From positions 1 to 64,000 of the forward strand of contig NZ_VIJZ01000011.1 of assembly GCF_006874425.1 (NCBI RefSeq): a DNA stretch of 64,000 nucleotides. The letters are read 5' to 3'. Shown in pieces: positions 36,861 to 45,493 of this stretch. This DNA comes from Paenibacillus ottowii (GTDB lineage: Bacteria; Bacillota; Bacilli; Paenibacillales; Paenibacillaceae). A program made the position numbers and the translations under genes. The notes below the pieces were generated by a model. That model was not told the DNA's origin, searched no databases, and saw only the letters and a list, made by a program, of their open reading frames with translations. Numbering within the stretch: position 1 is the first letter of the stretch; every line of letters starts with the position of its first letter.

Positions 36861-37412
36861 ATGGATCGACGCATCGTGCGATCAAGACAAATGATTATGC
36901 AAGCGTTCATCGGGCTGTTGGGGGAGCAGGATTTTGAGAGGATCACCATTCAAGGGATTGCGGATCGGGCCAATGTTAACCGTGGAACGGTCTATTTGCA
37001 TTTTACAGACAAATATGACCTGCTGGAACAGAGCGTGGAAACGTATCTGACGATGCTTGCTGACAGCTGTAAGCCGGAGGGAGGGACAGCCACTGAACTG
37101 TCCCGGGACCTGGTGATTCGTACGTTCACGTATCTGAAGGAGCATGCAGCTGTTTATGGTGTTTTGATCACAAACAAAGGCATTCCGACTTTCAGACACC
37201 GTATGACACAGATGATTGAGGGGAATATGACCGTGGTGGTGAACCATATGAAGCTGGAAACCGGTATACACAGGGATGTGCTGGCTCAATTCTTATCCCT
37301 CTCCCTTACAGGGTTGATTGAGTGGTGGGTCGTTCAATCTATGCCGTATTCACCAGAAGAAATGGTCGAACAGATGACTAAGATTCTGGAAGCAAGGCTG
37401 CGGCTATGGTAA
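36861..37412 (+). CDS. TetR-family regulator divergent from the second ApbA gene
   Basis: I start it at MDRRIVRSRQ with GAGGGGAAG before ATG. The HTH is seen in QMIMQAFIGLLGEQDFERIT and RANVNRGTVYLHFTDKYDLL, and the C-terminal LTGLIEWWVVQSMPYSPEEM is the TetR_C_7-like tail. It has 183 residues. It sits head to head with the oxidoreductase gene, 158 bp apart, and a degenerate Nudix fragment overlaps its stop. Confidence 0.85.
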   Translation: MDRRIVRSRQMIMQAFIGLLGEQDFERITIQGIADRANVNRGTVYLHFTDKYDLLEQSVETYLTMLADSCKPEGGTATELSRDLVIRTFTYLKEHAAVYGVLITNKGIPTFRHRMTQMIEGNMTVVVNHMKLETGIHRDVLAQFLSLSLTGLIEWWVVQSMPYSPEEMVEQMTKILEARLRLW

Positions 37413-37567
37413 ACCCTTATCCTAACTATCGACTATCCATTAAAATTGTTCTTCTCCATCAGAACCGGGTGCTATTCACCAAACACGCAGACGATGCTAC
37501 TTTGAATCCGGGTACCTGGCATGTGCCTGAGATGAACAAGGGATTTACCAAGTCGGCCTTCACTTAA
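37406..37567 (+). pseudogene. N-terminal Nudix-hydrolase fragment overlapping the tetR stop
   Basis: A 53-codon frame starts with ATG inside the last codons of tetR (overlap 7 bp). It reads YRLSIKIVLLHQNRVLFTKH and NPGTWHVPEMNKG, the entry of a Nudix domain (IVLL, then PGtWhvPgG). The Nudix box GX5EX7REUXEE is missing, and the frame ends at once in KSAFT. The translational overlap suggests that a full Nudix gene once formed an operon with this tetR. Confidence 0.55.
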
Positions 37568-37669
37568 TCGGTAATCGGACTATGTTCTTGTCATTTTCGG
37601 CAAATGATATATGTTCCTGTATTTCAACATTGTTGCCCAAATGTATTTAATCGCTCAAGTAATACTTAA

Positions 37670-38707
37670 TTAAATCAGATGAGACTCTATCAGTTTTTTT
37701 GCGCTGTCCAAAACAGTCTCCTCGGCTGGACGAGGATTCCAGCCCAGCTCCGACCTTGCTTTTTCCGAAGTGTAACGAAATTTACGTCCCAGCATTGGAA
37801 CTAAAGAGGCTAGGGATGGATTTAATTTGGCGGCATTCTTTAGCACAAGATCCGGAATAGATCGGGTAGTAATCTTTTTCCCTGCTTCACCTAACTCCTG
37901 CTTCAAAAACTTAGCCATATCGACCAACCTCATATATCCGCTGCTGGCAATATAACGTTGTCCAGATGCCTTTGGCTCAGTCATCGCCCGAATATGAAGG
38001 TCTACCAAATCACGTACATCGACGATTTCAAATCCGATTTTTGGATTACCGGGCCCTCCCCCCTGTACCAGCTTTTGTATCACTTCGATGGAACGCGGAA
38101 CGGAAGCAGAAAGAAAAGACCCAAATATAGCTCCCGGAAGAATCGTCGCTAAAGTGGTTTTGCAGGGGGTCTCCTTCATAAAATCCCAAGCAGCCTTTTC
38201 GGCGATGGCTTTGGATTTGCGGTAAGAATTCAGATTTTTGTCGTTCGGATCGGACCAAAACGACTCGTTGACCTGCTGGTCTTCGCTGGAAATATCCGGG
38301 GTTGCGGCAGCGAGCGAAGAAGTCATAACCACACGTCCGACATTGGCATTAACCGCCGACCGAAGTACACGAAGCGCCCCGTCACGAGCCGGGATCACGA
38401 AAGCGTTCAGGTCGTCATGCTCCCCCGCAACAAGTGGAGAAGCAATATGAAGCACATACTCCACTCCTGCCATTGCCTGGTTCCAACCCTCATCGCTCGT
38501 AAGTTCCGCTATATAAAAAGACAATGGTGAGGTATCTATCCCATTACCCTGTATCATTTTACGAATCAGCAGCTCCTTCTCTTTACTTCTTACAGTGGTC
38601 CGTACTCTATATCCCCGCTTGAGGAGTTCGTAAATGGCCCATCCCGCCACAAAACCAGTACCACCGGTAACTAAAACAGTTTGTTTATTTTGATCCTTCA
38701 TCGCCAT
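37670..38707 (-). CDS. Extended SDR, dihydroflavonol-4-reductase/aldehyde reductase-like
   Basis: 345 residues. TVLVTGGTGFVAGWAIYELL is the NAD(P) site, followed by VLHIASPL and the catalytic Tyr and Lys in SYRKSKAIAEKAAW, with Ser in VMTSSLAAA. FEIVDVRDLVDLHIRAM and GRKFRYTSEKARSELGWNP are common in the DFR-like NADPH aldehyde/ketone reductases. The gene faces away from an AraC regulator with about 390 bp between them, which holds a gene relic. AraC plus aldehyde reductase is a frequent pairing in aldehyde detoxification. Confidence 0.87.
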   Translation of the reverse strand: MAMKDQNKQTVLVTGGTGFVAGWAIYELLKRGYRVRTTVRSKEKELLIRKMIQGNGIDTSPLSFYIAELTSDEGWNQAMAGVEYVLHIASPLVAGEHDDLNAFVIPARDGALRVLRSAVNANVGRVVMTSSLAAATPDISSEDQQVNESFWSDPNDKNLNSYRKSKAIAEKAAWDFMKETPCKTTLATILPGAIFGSFLSASVPRSIEVIQKLVQGGGPGNPKIGFEIVDVRDLVDLHIRAMTEPKASGQRYIASSGYMRLVDMAKFLKQELGEAGKKITTRSIPDLVLKNAAKLNPSLASLVPMLGRKFRYTSEKARSELGWNPRPAEETVLDSAKKLIESHLI

Positions 38708-38728
38708 ACCCTCATACCCTCCACGTTT

Positions 38729-38975
38729 TCATTCGTTTCCTTTAAATGGTTGTACTTCATGTAATGGTTTATATATCACTTCGATAACACTCCTCGTACC
38801 CGATACTTTCGGTTTGAAAATAAGCAGGACGACAATCAGCCATGCGAGTGCCGAAATGATAACAAAAGCAGTTCTATCCCTTTTTTGACCCCACTCTGCA
38901 AGAAATTTGGAGCATACTTCAGGGAGGTTTACTAAAAACTGTTTTCGGCTTCTCCTTATTTTCTCTGTCCATCTT
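38729..38975 (-). pseudogene. C-terminal relic of a membrane protein
   Basis: The minus strand frame gives KQFLVNLPEVCSKFLAEWGQ and KRDRTAFVIISALAWLIVV, then LLIFKPKVSG, ending PFKGNE and a stop at 38729. One clear transmembrane helix followed by a short basic tail looks like the last helix of a transporter. No start is present and a stop closes the frame upstream. It would have preceded the SDR gene in an operon. Confidence 0.4.
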
Positions 38976-39100
38976 TATTTGCTGCTGAGGTCATTATAGA
39001 TTACACTACAGAAGAAAACCTGATGATTTCTGCCGAAAAATTGCTCGATCCTGCAAGAAAGTTGATATAATGGATACTTTTATAAAGAGAGGAGATTGAC

Positions 39101-40078
39101 ATGGTTACCTTCTTGGCTTTAGAGGAATCGGGGCAGCAAGATCGGTGCCAATATTTATTGGAGCAGGCCAAGGCAATGGTCGAGAGCAGAGTGAGTGCCG
39201 ACAGCCGTTATCAAACTCGAATCCCTTATTTGACCATTAACAGATACAGCCGCCGGATGCCGCCGATTCCCGTTGTGTTGAGTCCTTCTTTTTGCCTAGT
39301 TCTGCAGGGTTCCAAAAAAGTCCATTCTGGTGAGCATATTCTTTACGCTCGGGAAGGCGATTTCTTGACTTCGCTTATCGCCTTACCCACTACAGCGCAA
39401 GTGAATGCCGACACTTTGGATACGCAGCCTTATATCGGCTTGCGGGTTGATTTTACCATTCAAGAAATAGCGTCGGTTATCACCGAATCCCAATTAAAAG
39501 TCAGCCCGCGCGATAAACATTCGACTGCTGCGTTTATTGGAAGGGCAGACGAGGAATTGCTTGTCTTGTTTGTTCGTCTGTTATCGCTTCTTAATAAGCC
39601 TGAAGAAGAAACCCTCTTCTTATCGGGATTAATTAAACAGGAGCTCATCTTCAAGCTGCTATCTGGTGAGTACAGCCATCTTTTCTTTCAACAGGTGTTC
39701 TTTGATCAGCAAGCTGAGGGTATCGGCAAGGCTATCGCTTGGATCAAAGACCATTATGCCCGTTCCTTTACTATGAAAGAGCTCGCTAACGCCACCAACA
39801 TGAGCGTGTCCGGTTTGCATCACAAATTCAAAGCTATAACTTCAATGGGACCGCTACAGTACCAGAAGCAACTTCGGCTTCAAGAAGCCAGGAGACTGCT
39901 CATTAGCGGTCAAATGGATGTAACCAATGCCTCCTTGGAAGTTGGCTACTCAAGCCCCTCGCAATTTAACCGGGAATACCGTCGCCTGTTCGGACTCCCC
40001 CCCCTGCAAGATGTCAAGGCCTTGAAGCGACATGCCAGTGCAGGCTTGATTGAAGATAATCCAGCTTTATTCCGTTAA
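39101..40078 (+). CDS. AraC-family regulator with AraC_N effector domain
   Basis: The 325-residue protein has GAGAGGAG before ATG. The N-terminal AraC_N part (RIPYLTINRYSRRMPPIPVV, PSFCLVLQGSKKV) precedes the two HTH motifs FTMKELANATNMSVSGLHHK and EVGYSSPSQFNREYRRLFG. It stands divergent to the SDR gene and is likely its activator, as with YqhC-type regulators of aldehyde reductases. A promoter-like TTGATATAATGG lies upstream at about 39061. Confidence 0.9.
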   Translation: MVTFLALEESGQQDRCQYLLEQAKAMVESRVSADSRYQTRIPYLTINRYSRRMPPIPVVLSPSFCLVLQGSKKVHSGEHILYAREGDFLTSLIALPTTAQVNADTLDTQPYIGLRVDFTIQEIASVITESQLKVSPRDKHSTAAFIGRADEELLVLFVRLLSLLNKPEEETLFLSGLIKQELIFKLLSGEYSHLFFQQVFFDQQAEGIGKAIAWIKDHYARSFTMKELANATNMSVSGLHHKFKAITSMGPLQYQKQLRLQEARRLLISGQMDVTNASLEVGYSSPSQFNREYRRLFGLPPLQDVKALKRHASAGLIEDNPALFR

Positions 40079-40092
40079 TGTTCATCAAAAAC

Positions 40093-40120
40093 AAGGTCCG
40101 TCCCTTTGCGGATGGCCTTT
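40093..40120 (+). terminator. Terminator of the AraC gene (imperfect)
   Basis: AAGG and CCG on the left pair with CGG and CCTT on the right around TCCCTTTG, 15 bp after the stop, with a short T-run. Confidence 0.5.
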
Positions 40121-40202
40121 CATTCGTTGTTGCTATGCCAAATCGCTCCTTGTAAATCCATTATCAATTGCTGACAACGATACATGTTCTTGTTTTTTCG
40201 GC

Positions 40203-40252
40203 TAACGATATCTCTTCTTGGCGTTTGGTTTGGACAAGAACAGATATCGTTA
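40203..40252. repeat. 11-bp perfect inverted repeat
   Basis: TAACGATATCT at 40203 and AGATATCGTTA at 40242, with 28 nt between. It lies next to the rph-side terminator; possibly an operator or a second hairpin. Confidence 0.5.
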
Positions 40253-40261
40253 AAACAAAAA

Positions 40262-40279
40262 AGCCGCAGCAACGCGGCT
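40262..40279 (-). terminator. Intrinsic terminator on the minus strand
   Basis: AGCCGC-GTTGCT-GCGGCT followed by a T-run (the A-rich 40255-40262 on the plus strand). It ends transcripts coming from the rifampin phosphotransferase gene through the small frame at 40305. Confidence 0.8.
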
Positions 40280-40304
40280 ATTAAACTTGTATATACTTGT
40301 CCTC

Positions 40305-40517
40305 TTATACATAACAATAACTGTAAAATCCGTCCCTCAAGTTGTTATCCGTATACGAAATCACCTCAGCCCCATCATAGACCAGCTCATAGAAGATCAG
40401 GTCACCTTCAACTGATTCGGCACACCCATGTGGAGATTCGCCAGAAACAGCTTCTATTTTTCGAGATTGTACATCTTTCCGTTTAAGTGGTAGGTAGTTG
40501 CATTTAATTAAACTTCC
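40305..40517 (-). pseudogene. Start-less coding-like frame after rph
   Basis: A 71-codon open frame on the minus strand reads GCAESVEGDLIFYELVYDGA and EVISYTDNNLRDGFYSYCYV before the stop at 40305. No ATG, GTG or TTG start with an RBS exists, and a stop closes it 12 bases after the rph stop. The composition looks genuinely coding. It is probably the 3' end of a lost gene. Family not recognised. Confidence 0.35.
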
Positions 40518-40528
40518 TCATTTATCCG

Positions 40529-43147
40529 TTACAGAATTTCGATATACCCTTCAGTACCATGCACGCGAATTCTTTGCCCATCTTTTATCAATTTGGTCGC
40601 ATTTTCCACTCCCACAACGGCTGGCAAGCCATATTCACGTGCAATCACGGCTCCATGGGTCATTAGTCCGCCCACCTCCGTAACCAAGCCTTTTATGGAT
40701 AAAAACAATGGAGTCCAGCTTGGGTCGGTAAAAGTGGTGACTAGTATATCGCCATCTTCCAGTTCAGCCCCTTCTATATTCAGGATCACACGGGCCCGCC
40801 CCTCTACAACGCTCGAAGAAACAGCAAGGCCTACAATAGCTTCACTGGGGATATTTTCTCGTTTGTACTGACCCGTAATGATTTCTCCATCAGACGTGAT
40901 AACACGTGGTGGAGTTAGTTTTTCATATAATCTGTATTCATCTTTTCGTTTGTCAATGATCTGGTAATCCAGTTTATTTGTGCGTATGATTTCCTGCAAT
41001 TCTTCAAAAGCAAGATAGTAAATATCTTCTTTTTCATGAAGAACGTTAGCTTGTACGAGTCGTTCCGCTTCTTTTAATAAAGCCTGCTTATAAATGAAGT
41101 AGCGACTGACAATGTCATATTTCGGATATTCACGATAACCGATGAAATTCCGGATCTGGTCGATAATTTGTTTTGTCTCTTTGGCTTTTTGTTCACCATC
41201 CGGTAATTGTTTCAATTGAGCTAATAAGTCCTGTTCTTTTTTCAAAGCTTCCTGTCGCCCTTGCTCAAATTTTCGTTTACTGGCGCCAGGCTCAAGGTTT
41301 TTGATGTTACTGAGGATCATAGGTACCAGAATACTTGGTTTTTCATTCCAGCGTGTTCTTGTAATATCGATCTCTCCGGCACATCGCATTCCATATTTGT
41401 CGAGATAAGCAGCAATAGCATCACGTACCTGCTGCCCACCTTCGAACTGAACCAGTTCATCCAAAAAGTTATCAATCTTCACCTGTTCTAAATACTCAAT
41501 TATTTTCGGATAGGGACGAATCACATCTGCAACATCCAGTAGCTCCATACCCATTTCAGAAGTGATGTTGTTAGGTACAGATAGAGAAAGTGTGTCTGCT
41601 ACGTTTTTTTCACCTAGCCATTCACTCATTTTTTCATTGATCCATGCTGAAGCATGGATGGCAGACATAATCACATTCAAATTTTTCAGATCTGACGCAC
41701 GCTGCCTCCGTTGCTGCATATCTTCCAAGATGCAATCCAATACATCCAATCCTGATTTCGTTTGAATGTTAAGTTTTAATGCGGATAACGATGTCTCACT
41801 ACTCTTAATCAATTCAGAAACAATTGCTGGATCATTTCCTGCTTCTGCCAGAATATCCGCAGACGACATACCCTTATGGCTTTTAACAGGCCCCTGTTCG
41901 CTTTTGTCATATGGGTCCAATTTTATAAAATCTCCCCGCTCTATAATGGTAATAAGCGCGTCTTTTATGAGCGGATCGGAGTGCCCTAAAACATCCAATA
42001 AATTTTGCCTTCCATCCGGTGAAGCCAGGCCCTTCGTAATATCTACAAACAGCCTTCCACCACCAGCTTTAAACATAGGAGCGGAACCTGTTAACCTCCA
42101 AACAGATATCCCCAGTGGTTTAATAGGATCCGTCATCATTTGCTGATGCCCAACAGATACGTACACGTGGTTCTCCTGGTCAGTTGCTTCAGGAATGGGA
42201 TATAAAGTGGTGATAGGTCGGCTCTGGACAATATAAAATGTATCATCAGCCAAACACCATTCGATGTCTTGGGGACATCCGAAATGTTCTTCAATCTGTC
42301 TTCCAATACGCTCCAGTTGTAAAATTTGTTGATCCGTAAGGGTTTGCGTTTTTTGCTGATCAGGATTGAGCTGCTTGGTCTCTATTCCGCCTTCTTCTCG
42401 TCCATAAATAGCCATTTTTTTTGTTTCGATCCTCTTGCTGATGATTACCCCATCCTTTACTTGATAACAATCAGCAGATACCAAGCCGGAGACCAGCGCT
42501 TCTCCGAGTCCGAAACTAGCATCGATAGAGAGCACTTTTCGGTTGCCATTGATGGGATCAGCGGTAAATAAAATCCCTGAAGCCTGTGGGAACACCATCC
42601 TTTGAACGATAACAGATAAATAAACTTGGCTGTGATCAAATCCATTCTGCATTCGGTAAATTACCGCGCGTTCCGTAAATAAAGAAGCCCAACATTTGCG
42701 GATATGCTCCAAGACGGATTCTTTGCCGATTATATTTAAATAGGTATCTTGTTGACCGGCAAAAGAAGCATGCGGTAAATCCTCGGCCGTCGCACTAGAA
42801 CGCACAGCATAAGCATAGTCATCGCCAAACTGGGAGAGATAGTGAGCAACTGCTTCTACAACATCGGAAGGAATGGTTACTTCCATAATGGCCTGTCGAA
42901 TCTTTTGGCTGATTTCATCAACTTGTTTTCGATCTTCTACTTTAAGCGTAGTTAGACGATCCAACAAAGCATGAATCCTTTCGTTTTGTTCGATGGCTTT
43001 TTGATATCCCACTGTTGTAACACAGAACCCTTTCGGTACTTGTATTCCTTCCATTTTAGTTAATTGCCCTAAGTGCAGTCCTTTTCCACCAACAAGCAAA
43101 AGCTGGGTGTCATCCATTTCTTGAAAATCGAGAACTAGTGAATTCAT
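40529..43147 (-). CDS. rph: Rifampin phosphotransferase (PEP synthase-like)
   Basis: The 872-residue protein has AGGAGAG before ATG and the RPH domain order. The N-terminal ATP-grasp domain (LVGGKGLHLGQL, AVRSSATAEDLPHASFAGQQ, QDIEWCLADDTFYIVQSRPI) is followed by a helical rifampin-binding domain (about 330-750). A C-terminal swivelling His domain has GGLMTHGAVIAREYGLPAV with the phospho-His. RPH uses ATP and water to phosphorylate the ansa hydroxyl at C21 of rifamycins. True PEP synthases share the first and last modules but carry a PEP/pyruvate TIM barrel that is absent here. It has a long leader with a strong promoter 220 bp upstream. Confidence 0.9.
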   Translation of the reverse strand: MNSLVLDFQEMDDTQLLLVGGKGLHLGQLTKMEGIQVPKGFCVTTVGYQKAIEQNERIHALLDRLTTLKVEDRKQVDEISQKIRQAIMEVTIPSDVVEAVAHYLSQFGDDYAYAVRSSATAEDLPHASFAGQQDTYLNIIGKESVLEHIRKCWASLFTERAVIYRMQNGFDHSQVYLSVIVQRMVFPQASGILFTADPINGNRKVLSIDASFGLGEALVSGLVSADCYQVKDGVIISKRIETKKMAIYGREEGGIETKQLNPDQQKTQTLTDQQILQLERIGRQIEEHFGCPQDIEWCLADDTFYIVQSRPITTLYPIPEATDQENHVYVSVGHQQMMTDPIKPLGISVWRLTGSAPMFKAGGGRLFVDITKGLASPDGRQNLLDVLGHSDPLIKDALITIIERGDFIKLDPYDKSEQGPVKSHKGMSSADILAEAGNDPAIVSELIKSSETSLSALKLNIQTKSGLDVLDCILEDMQQRRQRASDLKNLNVIMSAIHASAWINEKMSEWLGEKNVADTLSLSVPNNITSEMGMELLDVADVIRPYPKIIEYLEQVKIDNFLDELVQFEGGQQVRDAIAAYLDKYGMRCAGEIDITRTRWNEKPSILVPMILSNIKNLEPGASKRKFEQGRQEALKKEQDLLAQLKQLPDGEQKAKETKQIIDQIRNFIGYREYPKYDIVSRYFIYKQALLKEAERLVQANVLHEKEDIYYLAFEELQEIIRTNKLDYQIIDKRKDEYRLYEKLTPPRVITSDGEIITGQYKRENIPSEAIVGLAVSSSVVEGRARVILNIEGAELEDGDILVTTFTDPSWTPLFLSIKGLVTEVGGLMTHGAVIAREYGLPAVVGVENATKLIKDGQRIRVHGTEGYIEIL

Positions 43148-43203
43148 TCAACATCTCTCCTAATCATTAATATAGAGAAAAAAGCGAACAATCATGATCA
43201 TAC

Positions 43204-43320
43204 CTAGTCACCGTCAAAGTAAGTCGCCGCATACTTCTTCTTAAAACCGCTTGAGGATGTACGCAGCTTGATCGCACCTTCCACCATCCTTTCTGTTATT
43301 TTTTGGGGATAAAAAAGCAT
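43204..43320 (-). CDS. Small upstream ORF in the rph leader (38 aa)
   Basis: The frame MLFYPQKITERM, then VEGAIKLRTSSSGFKKKY and AATYFDGD, lies between the promoter dyad and rph. ATG at 43320 overlaps the inverted repeat, and no good RBS precedes it. It may be a leader peptide, or the 3' end of a lost gene. The composition is protein-like. Family not recognised. Confidence 0.3.
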   Translation of the reverse strand: MLFYPQKITERMVEGAIKLRTSSSGFKKKYAATYFDGD

Positions 43321-43393
43321 TGACAAATCAAACTTCTAGATGTATTATAAAAATAGAGATAATAATATTTGAACGTTTATATGATTTGTCAAT
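43319..43393. promoter_or_regulatory. Face-to-face promoters inside a 12-bp inverted repeat
   Basis: ATTGACAAATCA (43319-43330) and TGATTTGTCAAT (43382-43393) are perfect inverted repeats. Each contains a consensus -35 TTGACA pointing inward. The plus-strand copy has TATTAT after a 17-bp spacer. The minus-strand copy has AATATTATTAT at suitable distance and points toward rph. Confidence 0.5.
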
Positions 43394-43446
43394 GGCGCTT
43401 CCGATTATATCATAGCGTTTATTCGTATTCAATTGTTTTATATAAA

Positions 43447-43478
43447 AAGATGATCCTTGAATTTACCAGGGTCATCTT
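43447..43478 (-). terminator. Terminator of the MarR-linked MFS gene
   Basis: AAGATGA-CCTGG pairs with CAAGG-TCATCTT on the minus strand, followed by TTTAT, 30 bp after the stop. Confidence 0.7.
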
Positions 43479-43507
43479 TTTTTGCATTAGCCTCGAAACC
43501 TCCGCAT

Positions 43508-44743
43508 TTACTTATTGACATGCGTACCTCTATACAGAACTAGTATTGCCGCTGCTATAAGGATCATCCCCATAAAGGCGGGCGCGGCATGACCAAGGGA
43601 TACATAGATTTGTCCTCCCAGGATAGGCCCGATTATTCTTGCTAAAGCCTGAATAGATTGGCTGCCTCCTTGAATCCTTCCTTGTTCACTAGAATCGACA
43701 GATTTGGAGAGCATTCCATTGAATGAAGGCCCGAAGATCGAATCACCAAAACCAAATATAAACATTCCGGCGATAATCAAAGGATAGAATGAGAACAAAG
43801 CAGATAGCGCAATAAACCCGTAGCCTATAATCTCCGATATCATTCCGAGAATTGCTATCTGTGCATCACTTAGTTTTTTCAAAAGCTTGGGCATTATAAA
43901 ACCTTGTGAGATGATATCTTGGAGGCCCAAAATTGAAAACATAAGTCCGATTAGTGTAGGTGCCCAATGGAAAGTATCTATTGTAAATTGTGAAAAAATA
44001 GCCTGTAAAGATCCGTTGGGTATCCAAATTAAGAACGCTGAGACAAGTAATCTCATTAAGTTTTTTATGGAAAGTACGTTTACAAGCTGTGTAAATGGAT
44101 TTAGTCTTACCAAGGTGATCATTTTTAGTCTATTATTCTTGTCATGACTCTCAGACATAAAAAAGAATCCATAAACAACATTTAATAAAGTTATGATCGC
44201 GCCCAAATACATAGGTGCAGAATAACCAAACTTGGCAATCAACCCTCCTAGAGCAGGACCAACGGCGGAGCCTACACCTGCAACCGCACTTACCCACCCA
44301 AAGTATTTGGTGCGATGTTCTCTAGGAGTGATGTCTGCAAAATATGCAAACAGAGTGCTTATGCTCCCCCCTGCTATACCTTCTATTATACGTCCAACAA
44401 ATAATACCCATAGAGCTCCGCCCATACCAAAAATGAAGTATCCAAGTGCAGAACCCAAAAGGCATATCAAGAGTAATGGACGACGGCCATATCTGTCGCT
44501 TAAAGCCCCAAGTCCGGGGGCCGCAAAAAACACACAGACTGCATAAACAGAGGTCAACAGTGTAACAAAAATGGCTTGATCTCCAGAATTACTTAAATAA
44601 GGCTGGACTAAAAATGGGACAACAGGTGTTATGATGCTGAAGCCTATTCCACAAAGAAACACAGACATCAGACCGAATACTAAAGCCTTCTTATCTATGG
44701 TCTGTTCCCTATTCTGTTCATTGTTTGATCCAAATTTGAACAC
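43508..44743 (-). CDS. MFS tetracycline/multidrug-type efflux transporter
   Basis: I start it at GTG 44743 (VFKFGSNNEQ), which has GAGGAG nine bases upstream. Longer frames would run through a terminator and two operators. The 411-residue, 12-helix protein has loop motif A GALSDRYGRRPLLLICLLGS, motif B-like GRIIEGIAGGS and motif C-like GVGSAVGPALGG, as in the DHA1 drug:H+ antiporters related to TetA. The preceding gene is MarR. Expression is probably induced by a drug-like ligand of that regulator. Confidence 0.88.
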   Translation of the reverse strand: MFKFGSNNEQNREQTIDKKALVFGLMSVFLCGIGFSIITPVVPFLVQPYLSNSGDQAIFVTLLTSVYAVCVFFAAPGLGALSDRYGRRPLLLICLLGSALGYFIFGMGGALWVLFVGRIIEGIAGGSISTLFAYFADITPREHRTKYFGWVSAVAGVGSAVGPALGGLIAKFGYSAPMYLGAIITLLNVVYGFFFMSESHDKNNRLKMITLVRLNPFTQLVNVLSIKNLMRLLVSAFLIWIPNGSLQAIFSQFTIDTFHWAPTLIGLMFSILGLQDIISQGFIMPKLLKKLSDAQIAILGMISEIIGYGFIALSALFSFYPLIIAGMFIFGFGDSIFGPSFNGMLSKSVDSSEQGRIQGGSQSIQALARIIGPILGGQIYVSLGHAAPAFMGMILIAAAILVLYRGTHVNK

Positions 44744-44768
44744 TTGAGTTCTCTCCTCAAAAGATTTA

Positions 44769-44790
44769 TTTTGCTTCCTCGGAAACAAAA
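44769..44790 (-). promoter_or_regulatory. MarR operator M1
   Basis: TTTTGCTTCC-TC-GGAAACAAAA: the half sites match at 9 of 10 positions. It lies just upstream of the MFS start. Confidence 0.6.
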
Positions 44791-44804
44791 ACATCGTATC
44801 ATTA

Positions 44805-44826
44805 TTTTCCTTCCTTGGCAACAAAA
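44805..44826 (-). promoter_or_regulatory. MarR operator M2
   Basis: TTTTCCTTCC-TT-GGCAACAAAA is a second copy of the same design, 36 bp centre to centre from M1. Confidence 0.6.
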
Positions 44827-44842
44827 TAATAGCAATAAAAAT

Positions 44843-44870
44843 GCAGCCCCTACTCATAGAGCCTGGCTGC
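44843..44870 (-). terminator. Terminator between marR and the MFS gene
   Basis: GCAGCC-N16-GGCTGC followed by ATTTTTATT on the minus strand, 26 bp after the marR stop. It separates marR from the pump, which then needs its own promoter. Confidence 0.7.
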
Positions 44871-44896
44871 TGTGGTTTAATTTTCAATATTTAAAT

Positions 44897-45370
44897 TTAT
44901 TCCGAATTCACATCTACACCCTGTTTCTTTATTTCTGTATCCAAATGTCTACTATACTTCTCTATGAAGCTAAGCATGCTGTCAAATTGCTCCTCGGTTA
45001 CCTGCTCAAATATGGCTTTATCCCGCTCTTCAAACTCTTTGTGCAGCTCCTCATGGATTTTATAGGTTACTTTCCCTTGTTCAGTAAGCCTAAAATAGAT
45101 TTCTTTCTTGTTTTCTGGCTTCTGGTAGCTTTCGATAAGGCCCTTTTTTATGAGCTTCTTCGTTATTTTGCTGATGGCGCCACTAGTCATATAAAGAGAT
45201 TCCGCCAGTTTTGTCACGTTTGAATCTATATTTCTTTCAATATATTCGATGCAATGTACTTCAGAAGGCTTATAACCCTTAAGGCGGTCTTCCATCTTAA
45301 ACTTATTGAGCCAAACCATCTTGTTGAATAAGTCTCTGAAACCCACTCTGACCTGTTCTTCTTTATTCAC
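44897..45370 (-). CDS. MarR-family transcriptional regulator
   Basis: I start it at GTG 45370 (VNKEEQVRV), 8 bases after GGGAGGAGG. It has 157 residues. The winged helix is seen in SNVTKLAESLYMTSGAISKI and TKKLIKKGLIESYQKPENKK, with EIYFRLTEQG as the wing. MarR dimers bind palindromes and release on phenolic or drug ligands. The two palindromes before the MFS gene are the obvious targets. Confidence 0.88.
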   Translation of the reverse strand: MNKEEQVRVGFRDLFNKMVWLNKFKMEDRLKGYKPSEVHCIEYIERNIDSNVTKLAESLYMTSGAISKITKKLIKKGLIESYQKPENKKEIYFRLTEQGKVTYKIHEELHKEFEERDKAIFEQVTEEQFDSMLSFIEKYSRHLDTEIKKQGVDVNSE

Positions 45371-45415
45371 GGACTGTCCTCCTCCCACTTTAAAAATTAT
45401 CGTTTCTATAATACT

Positions 45416-45454
45416 AAATAAGGGAGCACAACACGGTGTTGTGCCCTCTTATTT
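45416..45454 (-). terminator. Bidirectional hairpin after the acetyltransferase
   Basis: AAATAAG and CACAACAC pair with GTGTTGTG and CTTATTT around one unpaired base, 40 bp after the acetyltransferase stop. Confidence 0.75.
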
Positions 45455-45493
45455 CACTGAACTCCCCCATGAAATGTCCTATGTAAGAGTCAT

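Noticed and set aside
40529..43147. Phosphoenolpyruvate synthase
   Set aside because: The PEP/pyruvate-binding barrel of PpsA is absent; the middle domain fits rifampin phosphotransferase.
44744..44887. Longer start for the MarR-linked MFS protein
   Set aside because: The extension runs through a terminator and two palindromes; GTG 44743 has GAGGAG at good distance.
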